This document shows positions 14,801 to 24,065 of a stretch of 64,000 nucleotides of DNA, one piece after another. This stretch comes from Psettodes erumei. Taxonomy: Eukaryota > Chordata > Actinopteri > Pleuronectiformes > Psettodidae. The notes under the pieces are model-generated. The model did no database searches and was not told where the DNA came from. It saw nothing but the letters and a program-made list of their open reading frames with translations. The stretch lies in NCBI GenBank assembly GCA_016785225.1, contig JAFBJZ010000863.1, positions 1,220,001-1,284,000 of the forward strand, written 5' to 3'. Position 1 is the first letter of the stretch; each line of letters opens with the position of its first letter. The position numbers were made by a program, and so were the translations under genes.

Positions 14801-17800
14801 TTTGTATTGAGTGTGGCAGCTTGTGTGTCTCTCTGACCCTCGGGGGACGGTGTTAAGACTTGGATTAGCCATGCTGGGCTACATGTAGCTAGCTGAGGCT
14901 GTGGTATATCCTGTTAATGTGTGTTAGCCCGTCACTGTGAGAGGCGAGACCAACCAAACTCACTTCCTCCTTCGTTGGAAAAAAGCGATGCATTACTTAT
15001 TATCCCGATCGAACCTTCGGGATGAATCGGCTCACCTTTTGTGTGTGTTTATTCAAACCACAGTGGCAGAATCCAGAATGGAGGCTCTCACACATTATTC
15101 CAGCTTTGCATTCACACCAAATGAATTGAAATGTCACACAAACAAGGTGGTTGTCTTTTTGATCAACTGTGTAATGACTGATTTACTGTGGTGAAACCTG
15201 CAGATTTGTAAATGAACATAACTGGTGCCAGCCATATGGAGACTAGCAAATGAGGTCAGGTGACCTCACAGACTCATTTTGAGTGAATTGCATTATGTTC
15301 AGTTGCTCTGTAACAACTTCACAAAAATCCGGGTTCTCGTCGTTGCTCCATAAAACCTTCAGAACTCACCTGTCGTGTTCATGTCGCTTCAGACATCAGA
15401 GCTGCATCATCCACAGTGAAAATATAAAACCCGACGATGGATTATGACATAACCCATCCATCACGGCTTCTCCTGGCTGCGCTCTGAATTTGATGAGTAA
15501 AGGGGATTTAGCTGTGTAATCCTGACATCCGTTACCTAACCATTTCTACTTCTCTCTCTTCCTGTTTGTGCTCGACTTTATCTGCGTGTGCATTCGCTGC
15601 CATGTCCGCCTTCACGGCTGTTTGTGTGCTCGCCTGTCGCCCGTGCGTCATGCATGTCGACTCTGTGTGCGTGTCTGGCCTGTGCGCGTGCTTGTGCTTC
15701 TGCTTGTGCGTCTGTGGCGCTGCGTGTGTGCTGTTGTTTGCGTGCGCTCTCGCCCCAGGTGAGCTCACCCCCCCGCGGGAGCACAGCTGCCTGAGCGACG
15801 AGGACAAGGTGCAGGGCGGCGGGGCACAGACCAAAGACCGCGGGACCTCCACCGACGCCCCCTGCAGACACTCACACGGCCCGTCCGCGGCGTCCGTCAC
15901 CCGCTCCAAGCTTCAGGAGAAGCCGCCCGCGCCCCCACCGCCGCAGAACTACACACCAGCCCCCCTCTATCCGGCGGGGAAGGCGGATGGAGGTGGGCAC
16001 CACCGGGAAAGGATCCGCTACCACACGGACGTTCGCTTAGAGCCCACAGAGGAGATCTACCTGACCCCTGTGCAGCGCTCCACCGACTCACTAGAACCCC
16101 CCAACCCGCAGGACCGGCCCTTCCTCTCACAGCAGACTGAGCAGGGCCGCATGTCCATCAGCTCCGACACCGAGGGCCCGCCTCCTTACCAGCCCCTCCC
16201 GGATCGGACAAACCCCTCCATCTACGAGGAGGACGAGGTCTACCTCCCCCCGCCGTCGTACGCTTCCTGCGTAGAGTCCCTCATCACGCCGCCGGGCATG
16301 GCTCTCTCGGCTCGCTCCTCCCTCGCGCTGGACCTCAGCCTGAAGGGGGCGGGCACGGGGGCCGGGGCCACGCTGAGGGCCGGGTCATCGGTGGAGTACG
16401 TGGACGCCACAGACGACAGCTACTGTGGAGAGGATGAGGATGTGGACAGGATTATCATGGACGGACGGATGAGGAAGGGGGGAGGAAAGGGCGGCGGCGG
16501 CAGTAGAGCCGCACCGCCCAGGACTTCCATGAGCTCGGAGGCCAGCGGCCTGTCGTACGACTCAGTCAAATACACGCTGGTGGTGGACGAGCACGCTCAG
16601 CTGGAGCTGGTCAGCCTGCGGCAGTGCTACCAGGGCTACAGCGACGACAGCGACTCGGCCACCGTCTACGACAACTGCGTCTCCTCCCCTACGAGTCGGC
16701 CATCGGGGAGGAGTACGAGGAGGACGACGAAGACGAGGAGGAGGACGGGGCACGGATAGGAGGGGTGAGGAGGGAGGCCACGGCCTGTCTGTCCGAAGAC
16801 TCCACCCCGGAGGCGGACCTGCACTTCTCCAAGAAGTTCCTCAACGTCTTCATGAACGGACGCTCCCGCTCCTCCAGTAAGTCATCGCTATGGCAACACG
16901 GCAGCTTTTTCACCCCCCCAGACGTAACCCCCCCAAAAAATAATAATGATATTTGTCAGGGGGATTTCAGGAAAGAGAACATATTTTTGTAGATTTCTTC
17001 CAATTTTTTGAGCTGTAACCATAAAACTAAAAAACAGTGTTTTGTGAGTTGACGTGGTTTTTGTTCTGTAACTACAAAGACTAATGGTTTGTCATGGAGT
17101 CGCCACTCTGTGCTTCCCTTCAGCCCCTTGCTAGATAGGGTGATCCACACACCCCGCCCTGTTCCAATGTCCCCGAAAACGATGCGTTAAAGCCGAGCAC
17201 GGCGGCACGGCGGGCTGTTGTTCTGCGTAATTCCCCTTTAAACATACACCGTCGCAGCAGTGAATGCCGTCTAGCCAAATTGGCAGCACGGTGCAGAAAA
17301 GGCTTAAAGTGATGCTGCAGTGTTCAGGAGCAGCAATGTTCTCATCACCCGCAGGCCTGGTTTGACTCTGGACTCTGTGACCTGCTGCAGGTCGGCAGGA
17401 GACAGCACATAGCACAAACAAATATTATATTATATTATAATATTATTATAAATCATAATCCAGACGCCATTTTGTTGGAGAACATTGTTTACTGTCTTCA
17501 AACCATCGGACGGGTTTGTTAGGCACCTTAGTCACACACTGACCAACATCACAGTAAAGCAGTACTGGGATTCAAATGAAAAAGGATAGAGATTCGTCCA
17601 TTGTGTGTGTGTGTGTGTGGTCGTTTCCTCTTGGACGACGTCCTGTGTGTGTTACAGACTCATTAGAATCAGCAGTTTATCTGTGGGGTTGGAGGCGGGG
17701 GTACGTAGAAATACACAATGCTCGTCCCTTTCAGGCCTAATTAAAGTGTGATTCATCGTGTGTGTGCTTTAAAGCAAACACCGCGCGTCCTAATTGTGTT

Positions 17801-20413
17801 TCCCATTTGTCGATGATGAGCTCCTGTTGCCGTTAGACGCTGATGTCATCAGTCACTTCTTTATTTCGCTTCCCCTCGTGTTCTTCTTCAAGGTGCGGAG
17901 TCCTTTGGCTTATACTCGTGTGTCATCGACGGAGAGGAGAGGGACCAGAGCCACAGAGCCGTGTACAGGTGAGGAAGAGCTACACCATCATCATCATCAT
18001 CCTTACCATCAGCCAACATTAAACTGACTGATTGTCGACCATCTCTAACCAGTCAAAAGCTTTTAAATAGTAATAATACTAATGACAGAATCTTCCTTTA
18101 ACGCGCTCATCTTTCTCAGTCCTTTTTATTATCTGCAGCAAACACTGAATTTCTGTTTCCTGTTTAGCAGCTGTTGTTGAGATCCTCAGGCTAATGAATG
18201 CATGAACAGCAGCATCTCTGTGCACGCACACATCATGTGATGATGTTATCCATGTATAGCTGAGAGCGGGGGGGGTGGGGGGGGGGTGTTACAGTGTCCA
18301 CATAATCAGCTGGGTTTCTAGCTGACATGACTGTAATGTATATAACTGCATGCTGGAAACATGACTCAGTGTTTTTCCACATTGTGGTGAAAACAGAAGC
18401 GTGTGACAATATTGCTTTATTTCACCATCTGTCGTTGTTTTGTGTCCTCTGTGAAGACGCAAGCTACAAATTGAGCGTCTGATACTAAAAGCTCAGATCT
18501 CAGAGACGACCTGAGACGTGTCCATGACTACATGTGCCCATCTCCGCAGGTTTGTCCCTCGACATGACGATGAGTTGGAGCTGGAGGTGGACGACCCGCT
18601 GCTGGTGGAGGTCCAGGCGGAGGATTTCTGGTACGAGGGCTACAACATGCGAACCGGCGCCCGTGGGATCTTCCCCGCCTACTACGCTATAGAGGTGACC
18701 AAGGACGCCGAGAGCTACAAAGGTACCAACTCTTTGTCTTTGCACTTGAAACATGGACCCAAAATGTGCACGAGAGTGTGAGTCAGTATTGTGTACCTGT
18801 GCTTAATGTTGGTTCCTGTCCTGTGCAGTGAAGAGCAGTGAATGGATGGACAGGTACCGGCTGAAGTTCCTGGGCTCAGTCCAGGTGCCCTACCACAAGG
18901 GAAACGACGTTCTGTGTGCTGCTATGCAGAAGGTACGAGGCCCAAGTTGTGTACATTTTTGTGCGTCTGTTTTCATATCTGTTTGAGGGTATAAAGCAGC
19001 TGATGACTACTGTAAAGTGAAGCAACTTTAAAGAGGGATAAACGCCATGTAAACATATGTAACATCTCATAGGATAAACAGTGTTATTCTAACTTCCTGT
19101 TACAAGCTCAGCTTTCCACAATGAAGAACTGTCAATAGTTAAAACTTTTATTTTACAAAAAGTCCCTTTTGAACTTCATTTAAGGAATCATCTTTTACGT
19201 TTGTTTTGCAGATTGCCACCAACAGGAGGATGACAGTCAAGTACAACCCACCTTCCTCCTGCATCCTGGAGATCAGCGTGAAAGGCATCAAGCTTGCAGT
19301 TCAGGAGGATTATTATGCTTGTGACAGAGTAAGTCACTTTCTGTCTGGTCTCACGCAAAATAAATCAAGTGCAGCTTCGTGGGGGTTTTGTCAAGTAAAG
19401 AAAGAAGAGCTCATCTTCACACCACACTCCCCCTGAACAGTTGAAGCATGTCGCCCCCATGTGGCTGCCAGTGGTCAGTTTCCCATCTGCATGGGCTTAC
19501 ACGACACAAAATACATTCCCATCATCAAACACAATTAATAACTTCTAGTCATGCAACCAGAAATGAAAGTGGGAATGAATTTCTGGGAATAAATAAAAAA
19601 CACAGCTCCCTCTCTGCTTCCCATGATTCACTACATCCATTCTGCTCCTGTTTTCTGTGTCCCGCTCAGAGTAACGAGTGCAGTCACTTCTTCCAGTTAA
19701 AGAATGTTTCCTTCTGCGGCTATCACCCCAAAAACAGCAAGTAAGTAAAGGCCAGAGGGCTCAGAGGTCTGCGCCCAGTCAAATCTTTGTACTGTCTTAT
19801 GAGAATAAAAGATTTACTGTTAAAAAATAGAATCTTCTCACCCTTCACTGGTGCTCATCCTCAGAGCCCAAACAATAACTCAGGGTGTCAGTTGGAATCA
19901 ACAGACCTGGCCTCATGACTGATATTCCTTTCATAAAGTTCCTAATCTGATTGTTGTGCTTCTCCTGCAGGTATTTTGGTTTCATTACAAAACACCCGGC
20001 GGACCAGAGATTCGCCTGCCACGTGTTTGTGTCTGAAAACTCCACGAAACCTCTCGCAGAGTCAGTCGGGTGAGTTGGTCTGATCTGGTAAAGTTGCTGA
20101 ATTTTTTTTGTCTGCATTTTGCTGCAGATCTAGAACCATATGCAGGTTTTTGCGTAGTGAACACATTAAAACACAAGTAGCACAAAAAATTCAAAAAGCA
20201 AAACAAGCCCAGCGTACACAAGACCATGTGTTTAAACTACTTCAGTATTTTCAAATTTGTGTTGCATTATGATGTTGACACGAGGATGTGTGCTTTTCAG
20301 TGAAGTCCAGAAATGACCGTTGTGTGTTTTTGTTTTGCAGGAAAGCCTTCCAGTTGTACTATAAAGAGTTTGTGGAGTTCTCCTGCCCCACAGAGGACAT
20401 CTACCTGGAATAG
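1784..20413 (+). CDS. mapk8ip1: mapk8ip1 (JIP1/IB1) JNK-pathway scaffold, 11 coding exons, 5' partial, one frameshift
   Basis: Coding blocks are 1784-1895, 9716-9973, 14658-14739, 15759-16876, 17893-17968, 18550-18722, 18829-18932, 19212-19328, 19670-19740, 19971-20069 and 20341-20413 (TAG). All introns are GT-AG and the phases agree across every junction. JIP1 is a cytoplasmic scaffold that assembles MLK, MKK7 and JNK and acts as a kinesin-1 cargo adaptor. The translation shows the D-motif RPKRPTTLNLF, a 370-residue low-complexity exon, an SH3 domain, a PTB/PID domain and the C-terminus CPTEDIYLE. About 760 residues follow the missing first exon, against 711 in the complete human protein. 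The D-motif and the LQAEML block fit JIP1 better than JIP2. Fish have two copies (a and b) and I cannot say which this is. The first block begins with the last base of a split Arg codon, so the start codon lies upstream of the window. A one-base deletion at 16686-16689 breaks the frame. Confidence 0.97.
2731..2744 (+). promoter_or_regulatory. RFX X-box-like motif
   Basis: GTTACCAAGGCAAC fits the X-box pattern of two half-sites RYYNYY and RRNRAC with a 2-base spacer. Confidence 0.45.
3380..3419 (+). repeat. (AT)n microsatellite, 40 bp
   Basis: A perfect AT tract in the 7.8-kb mapk8ip1 intron. Confidence 0.95.
5765..5821 (+). repeat. (TG)n followed by (GA)n
   Basis: A TG tract to 5807, then a GA tract to 5821. 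A separate CA tract lies at 5976-6007. Confidence 0.95.
6263..6276 (+). promoter_or_regulatory. RFX X-box-like motif
   Basis: GTTTCCATGGCAAC is a full X-box match with near-palindromic half-sites. Confidence 0.5.
6636..6850. promoter_or_regulatory. Candidate intronic promoter or enhancer in mapk8ip1
   Basis: A GC/CpG-richer block in an AT-rich intron. It has an inverted CCAAT box (GATTGGACC, about 6700), a G-box-like GGGGGCGGCGG, an X-box with 1-base spacer (GTCTCCTAGCAAC, 6786-6798) and GGCCAATTATAATTTAGGGT ending in CA (6822-6843). The motif content is seen directly; function is inferred. Confidence 0.3.
8911..9131 (+). repeat. Teleost interspersed repeat, two tandem degenerate copies
   Basis: Copy 1 (about 8911-8980) and copy 2 (about 9042-9131) share the order CCTGGGGACAATGAAT or CTTGGGACCATGAAT, then a TTTC/G-TCCA block, AGTTGACA and TTT. 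Copy 2 ends in a segment like GAACAGAAGTGGTGGACC. I recognise this text as a common fish genome repeat; the family name is not certain. Confidence 0.6.
9716..9973 (+). CDS. mapk8ip1: mapk8ip1 exon B: JNK-binding domain
   Basis: The acceptor CTGCAG ends at 9715 and the donor GTAAAG starts at 9974. The exon is 258 bp (86 codons), phase 0 at both ends. It contains the conserved LQAEMLHLDLIDD segment and, at 9920-9952, the D-motif RPKRPTTLNLF that docks JNK (basic residues followed by the L-x-L hydrophobic pair). A Gly/Arg-rich stretch precedes LQAEML and is shorter than in mammals. An in-frame ATG at 9908 sits in a strong Kozak context two codons before the tyrosine that precedes the motif. Confidence 0.97.
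11593..11640 (+). repeat. (AC)n microsatellite, 48 bp
   Basis: A perfect AC tract. An alternating GT/GC tract lies 130 bp downstream at 11772-11844. Confidence 0.95.
13505..13518 (+). promoter_or_regulatory. RFX X-box-like motif
   Basis: GTTACCACGGCAAC is a full match to the X-box half-sites with a 2-base spacer. Confidence 0.45.
14486..14568 (+). repeat. (TG)n microsatellite, 83 bp, intronic
   Basis: An uninterrupted TG tract ending about 90 bp before the acceptor of the mapk8ip1 exon at 14658. Confidence 0.95.
14658..14739 (+). CDS. mapk8ip1: mapk8ip1 exon C
   Basis: An 82-bp exon between TTCACAG and GTGAGT. It encodes DTLNNNSFGKKYSWQEKV and then SGSSSPLKT plus one base, matching the conserved JIP1 segment just after the JNK-binding region. 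It lies between two GT microsatellites (14486-14568 and 14762-14799). Confidence 0.95.
14740..15758 (+). other. mapk8ip1 intron, 1.0 kb
   Basis: Non-coding, with (GT)n at 14762-14799. From 15566 to the acceptor the frame of the next exon is open and begins with an ATG. This is Cys/Val-rich GT-repeat translation and probably chance. Confidence 0.8.
15759..16876 (+). CDS. mapk8ip1: mapk8ip1 exon D: large disordered acidic/proline-rich exon, frameshifted
   Basis: A 1118-bp GC-rich exon between CCCCAG and GTAAGT. It completes a Gly codon (GELTPPREH) and carries the conserved blocks DVRLEPTEEIYLTPVQR, LSYDSVKYTLVVDEHAQLEL and DSDSATVYDNC, then PYESAIGEEYEE, ACLSEDSTP and FSKKFLNVFMNGRSRSSS. The blocks before and after about 16688 are in different frames. 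Exon length, entry phase and exit phase agree only if one base is missing from the C-run at 16686-16689. Read literally, translation stops at TAG 16757-16759, before SH3, PTB and the kinesin motif. Two PPxY motifs lie at 16178-16189 (PPPY) and 16250-16261 (PPSY). An acidic run follows the frameshift. Confidence 0.95.
16877..17892 (+). other. mapk8ip1 intron, 1.0 kb
   Basis: Non-coding. An A/T pentanucleotide-like tract (TATTA units) lies at 17424-17450 and a short GT tract at 17600-17619. Confidence 0.8.
17893..17968 (+). CDS. mapk8ip1: mapk8ip1 exon E: start of the SH3 region
   Basis: A 76-bp exon between TTCAAG and GTGAGG. It completes a Ser codon and encodes AESFGLYSCVIDGEERDQSH, then RAVY plus two bases of an Arg codon. 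This is the conserved linker leading into the SH3 domain. Confidence 0.95.
17969..18549 (+). other. mapk8ip1 intron, 0.6 kb, with G-rich tract
   Basis: Non-coding. A (CAT)n tract lies at 17985-18000 and a plus-strand G8-T-G10 run at 18268-18286 could form a G-quadruplex. Confidence 0.8.
18550..18722 (+). CDS. mapk8ip1: mapk8ip1 exon F: SH3 domain core
   Basis: A 173-bp exon between CCGCAG and GTACCA. It encodes RFVPRHDDELELEVDDPLL, then AEDFWYEGYNMRTGARG and IFPAYYAIEVTK. These are the SH3 signatures (ALYDF-like start, acidic RT loop, W-Y, G-x-FP-xYY). In JIP1 this SH3 mediates homodimerisation and partner binding. The sequence here is almost identical to the mammalian domain. Confidence 0.97.
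18829..18932 (+). CDS. mapk8ip1: mapk8ip1 exon G: start of the PTB/PID domain
   Basis: A 104-bp exon between TGTGCAG and GTACGA, following a 106-bp intron. It encodes KSSEWMDRYRLKFLGSVQV, then PYHKGNDVLCAAMQK. This is the first strand and helix of the PTB domain, which binds NPxY-type tails such as those of LRP and APP family proteins. Confidence 0.97.
19212..19328 (+). CDS. mapk8ip1: mapk8ip1 exon H: PTB domain
   Basis: A 117-bp exon between TTTGCAG and GTAAGT, phase 0 at both ends. It encodes IATNRRMTVKYNPPSSC, then ILEISVKGIKLAVQEDYYACDR. These are the central PTB strands, and the last residues fall in the variable loop of the family. Confidence 0.95.
19670..19740 (+). CDS. mapk8ip1: mapk8ip1 exon I: PTB domain
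   Basis: A 71-bp exon between GCTCAG and GTAAGT. It encodes SNECSHFFQLKNVSFCGYHP, then KNS plus two bases. This is one of the most conserved JIP1/JIP2 PTB segments. Confidence 0.96.
19971..20069 (+). CDS. mapk8ip1: mapk8ip1 exon J: PTB domain
   Basis: A 99-bp exon between CCTGCAG and GTGAGT. It completes a Lys codon and encodes YFGFITKHPADQRFACHVFV, then SENSTKPLAESV plus two bases of Gly. Confidence 0.97.
20341..20413 (+). CDS. mapk8ip1: mapk8ip1 last exon: PTB end and kinesin-binding C-terminus
   Basis: A 73-bp coding part after TTTGCAG. It completes Gly and encodes KAFQLYYKEFVEFSCPTED, then IYLE and TAG. The terminal Tyr within acidic residues is the known JIP1 motif bound by the kinesin light chain TPR groove, and it is intact here. 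Confidence 0.97.
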
Positions 20414-20497
20414 CTCTGCCCTGCCTTCAGCCCCAGCACTGTAAAGTATCTGTATCATAACATAGCGTTGCATGGAGGACAGACGTATCTAAATTAA

Positions 20498-20503
20498 AAT
20501 AAA
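20498..20503 (+). promoter_or_regulatory. Possible polyadenylation signal AATAAA
   Basis: A canonical hexamer 85 bases after the mapk8ip1 stop codon. No clear downstream GT-rich element follows at once, so use of this site is uncertain. Confidence 0.35.
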
Positions 20504-21164
20504 TAGATAAAGAAAAACTAACACATCGGACAAACGAGCAGGAAAGAGAAGGACCAAGTACTTGGAGCCACCTTTGTGCGACAAGAAGAGATGGAAAAAG
20601 TGCCAAAGGTGATGCGTACCGAGAAAAGAAAAATATGCAAAATGGAGTCTGTGATGAGACGAAAGCACAAAGACTGCATCGCCACAGCCTGGGCAGCGCT
20701 AATTAGCCCGTAGCATCGTCTGGGCAGGTGTAGCGCTGCAGGCCCGGGAGTCGTTCTGAACTGCACCAGCTGGTACAAGAAGAAAAACTGCAGCTGAGAT
20801 TTGGAAAACGGAAAACGTGATGAAGTCGCTCTGACTTCAAACATTTACGGTCTGAGCGTGACGGACATGTATATTTACTAAAAGACATCCTCACACTGAA
20901 AATGTGCTCCACGTGAGACAAAAACCCTGTAGGAACAGTGAATTTTAGCCTTTTAGTGCATATAGTATTCAGGTGATCCACCTTATAACGCTGTTACAGA
21001 AGCAGCTGCAGCTGATGTTCTCTGCATTTCTGGGTCCTTTCACATCCTTGGCATTTTGTGCCAGACCTTGTTGTGAAGAAAAGCAAAGAGAGCATGTTTC
21101 ACGTTTAACACAAAGTTGGGTTTGGCCTTATTAGAGTCAAATAACTGATCAAGTGATGGGCAGA

Positions 21165-21365
21165 AAGTTAGTCAGCGACTATTTTGATAACCGAATAATT
21201 ACTTCTAAGTAAAAATGCCTGAAGATTGGCTGGTTTCACGTTGTCACATGTCAGTATTTACAGGTTTGTTAACAAAGCAAATAATTTGACTATGTCAACC
21301 TGGGCTCTGAGAAATTGTGACTGGCATTTTCTGCCATTTTATGGAACAAATGATTAGTTGATCCC
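21165..21365 (+). repeat. Old copy of a ubiquitous percomorph interspersed repeat
   Basis: The landmarks occur in order: CGACTATTTTGATAACCGA, a TAAAAATGCC block, CAAATAATTTGACTATGTCA, CCTGGGCTCTGAGAAATTGT, GGCATTTTCTGCCATTTTAT, then AAATGATTAGTTGATC. These match a repeat very common in percomorph fish, usually seen with ATTAATCGATTA-type ends. The copy is diverged. It would be part of the mapk8ip1 3' UTR if that UTR is long. Confidence 0.65.
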
Positions 21366-23359
21366 GCAGAATCCCTGTTAGTTAGACCTGGTGATGAAGA
21401 AGAGTGAGGGTCCATCACTAAAGCTAAAACTGTGCAGTGCAGTGGCAGGGAGTGTCCATACGAGCAGATCTGTTGGGTTCACGCAGGGAATTCTGGGAAA
21501 CGCAGGTGATCACCTGTTGACGCAGCATCAGTCTAGGAGGGGCAGACATGGAGGATTTCAGAGCAAAGACCTCCTGAAATGCACTGAGCATCATCTGTCC
21601 ATTCTAAAAAACAAAAAAAAGAAACAGTGTGAGGGTGTAAGGGTTTTTCAGCAGCTTCTGTCGGTACTGTAGTCCTCAGCTAAACAGACCCCCAGCATTT
21701 GCCCAGTAAGGCTACAGTCCTCATTTCTAGTCTAATGCCAGAAACACTGCGCGTCTTTACTGTGTGTTCTAACACGGTATGAAAACAGTGATGAAGATGT
21801 TGAAATGCGTGGACCGACATCGTGTGGCGTTCTAGGAACTTGCTCCTCGTCGTTTCCGCGTCAGAAATATTAAGCGCTCTGTTGATAAGCAGGTACGGGC
21901 GCTGACAGGGGAGCAAACAGCAAGACGACGGCGTCTTCAGACCTTCACTAGTAGTGCCTCTTTCTCATCACGTCATCGCCACCTTCCTCAGTGAACCACA
22001 TTGTGAGGGATTGCCGTTGAGCGCGCGTGGAGTTTGATTGTGTTTGATTTCACCTCCACTGTGGTTAAATGTGCTGTACTGTGCCCTGTGCTGTTTGTTT
22101 GTTTCACAGCGTGCAGGGTGCAGTGAAAGTCTTTATGTCTGTCACTCAACAGTTGACAAGACACGTCTGAAAGATTCAGTCTGAACCGGCGTACAAGCGG
22201 TAAAAATGCACATGAGCTTCGGGCCCAAAAATATATAAAAGTATTCCATTCTGGTTGTAGATCCATGCATCTAAAACATGTATGATATTCACAAATTTTG
22301 CATTTCAAATGTGTTGGACTTTAACTGCTACGACTCGCAGGAGACTTGAATCTATAAAACATTCAAGTCCCAAATTCTGACCCACTGAAGTCCTGGAAGG
22401 GGAATTTTAAAAATCATTATAAGCCAGGAAGACGTTTCACAGCTCAACATTACAGCTTGACTTACAGATTGCAGTCAAGTCACTATGAAGTCTTTAGAAG
22501 CAGAGTTTATAATAGAGCTGCTGATACACTGATTACTGATTACCAACAACAGAAAAATAATCATTTTGATCAGCATTTATGAATTTTTCTAAAAGAAAAA
22601 TGTGTTTGTTGTAGCATTAGACTTGAGAATCCACTTGGACTTGTCCACAAAAGATCAAACTTAAATTAAAATTAATTAACATTAAAACGCTGGGGAAAAT
22701 GGGAAGGCAGAGTGCTCTTCTCGACAAGAACGAGGGCCCGCATGACGGTAATAAGTTTTGGCTGTGAATCATCCTGCGTCCAGCGCTGGTACAGCACAGT
22801 TGTCCCGCAGTGAGTGTTCTTCCTACATCATTTATCAGTAACACTGGTTTGTAAGGGATTATTTTATGTGATTCTGTATTTAACAGAAGATAAAAGTGTC
22901 TGTAAAACAAAGATTCCTTAATGAAGGATGTGGAAAGTCTCACCTGCCCCCCTCCCTGATCCCACAACATTATTTGTCCCTTTAAAAAAAAAAAACAGAA
23001 AAGAAAAAAAAAGATCTTGAAACACTAGAGTTGTCGTGTCGCATCGAGACATCAACACTGACTTTTATATGGAGTTCCCTTCTCAAGAGCCGATCAGGTG
23101 GATGGGAGGAAATGTACTGTAGATGGGGGGGGACTGTACAAACAAGAGGTGTACAGACATGCCATATATACATATATATAATTTAATATCTGTAATTATC
23201 AATATTACATTGTATGATTCAATATGTCGTAAGTGAAATTTCTCTTTATTTTGCAAATTTTTTTTTTTAGGTGTCAATTATTCTTTATTTAAAAATTTTA
23301 ATGCAGACGTCTCTGTGTCCTGTCCAGTCGTTTTGTTGGCGTCAAAGTATGAGTGCGCT

Positions 23360-23378
23360 CACACACGCACACGCACGC

Positions 23379-23411
<33 letters not shown>
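23360..23411 (+). repeat. (CA)n microsatellite with CG interruptions
   Basis: CACG-containing units pass into pure CA. Confidence 0.95.
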
Positions 23412-23615
23412 TCTGTCTTCTGGAAGAAATCCGGACATTTACTAAAACTCATTGGTCAGGTTCAGGACAGTTTCTGTGGACTGAAGTAAACTGTTGTATG
23501 TTTCGTCTCCAATGACTCTTTGTCTTCTCACCCAACAAAGTCCACAACATTGTTAGAAAGCCACAAACAATGAGCCATGTTCCTGCTTCTGCTTATCATT
23601 AGGCTGCTGCTGGTT

Positions 23616-23629
23616 GTTACCATGGAAAC
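23616..23629 (+). promoter_or_regulatory. RFX X-box-like motif
   Basis: GTTACCATGGAAAC is a full X-box match. It lies between the ends of the two converging genes. Confidence 0.45.
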
Positions 23630-24065
23630 GTGGTTCTTCACTGTGAGTGAGCCCGGGAGCGGGGTGTCTAACTGTTGAGGATTTAAAATCCTGGAGCCAC
23701 CCATGAGCCATTATCTGTCCCAGGTGAAGGTGTTGGGAGAAGCGGGACCCGGCTCTGGTTCACACCTCGTAGGCAATTCAGATAAATGAACCGCACGTTC
23801 GTGGTTGTGGCCTGTGAGGAAGTCAGTTTAAAACAAGTAAGTTTTTGTAAAGTTGTCCAACTTGCACCATACTAGTCTAAGAGTAAAATTAAGTATGGAC
23901 TCACATTGCCAACTAAAACATGTCTGTGAAACCAGCCCCCCCCCATTCACAAGTGTATTCTGATCTGGGACCTGTTAGCCTGTTAGCATTAGCGACTCGT
24001 ACTGTTGAAAAGCAATGACAAATAGCCATGGAAGCATCTTTTCTGTACATCAAAATCTGTTAGTG

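Larger units (their letters stand above)
20414..23290 (+). other. mapk8ip1: mapk8ip1 3' UTR, extent uncertain
   Basis: Sequence after the stop codon. An AATAAA at 20498-20503 could end a short form. AT-rich sequence with no coding signal continues to about 23.29 kb, where oligo-T and ATTTAAAA-type runs suggest a distal end. Mammalian JIP1 transcripts carry a moderate 3' UTR. The end given here is a guess. A degenerate teleost repeat lies inside at about 21165-21365. Confidence 0.4.
23360..24065. other. Intergenic interval between converging genes
   Basis: It starts with a (CA)n tract at 23360-23411, then holds an X-box-like motif at 23616 and otherwise unremarkable sequence up to the stop codon of the minus-strand gene. 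The 3' UTR of that gene must lie here. No TTTATT (minus-strand AATAAA) was seen close to its stop. Confidence 0.6.

Noticed and set aside
15532..16130. Long minus-strand and alternate-frame open frames over the large mapk8ip1 exon
   Set aside because: They are shadows of the GC-rich coding exon, which is fixed by JIP1 similarity and splice phase.
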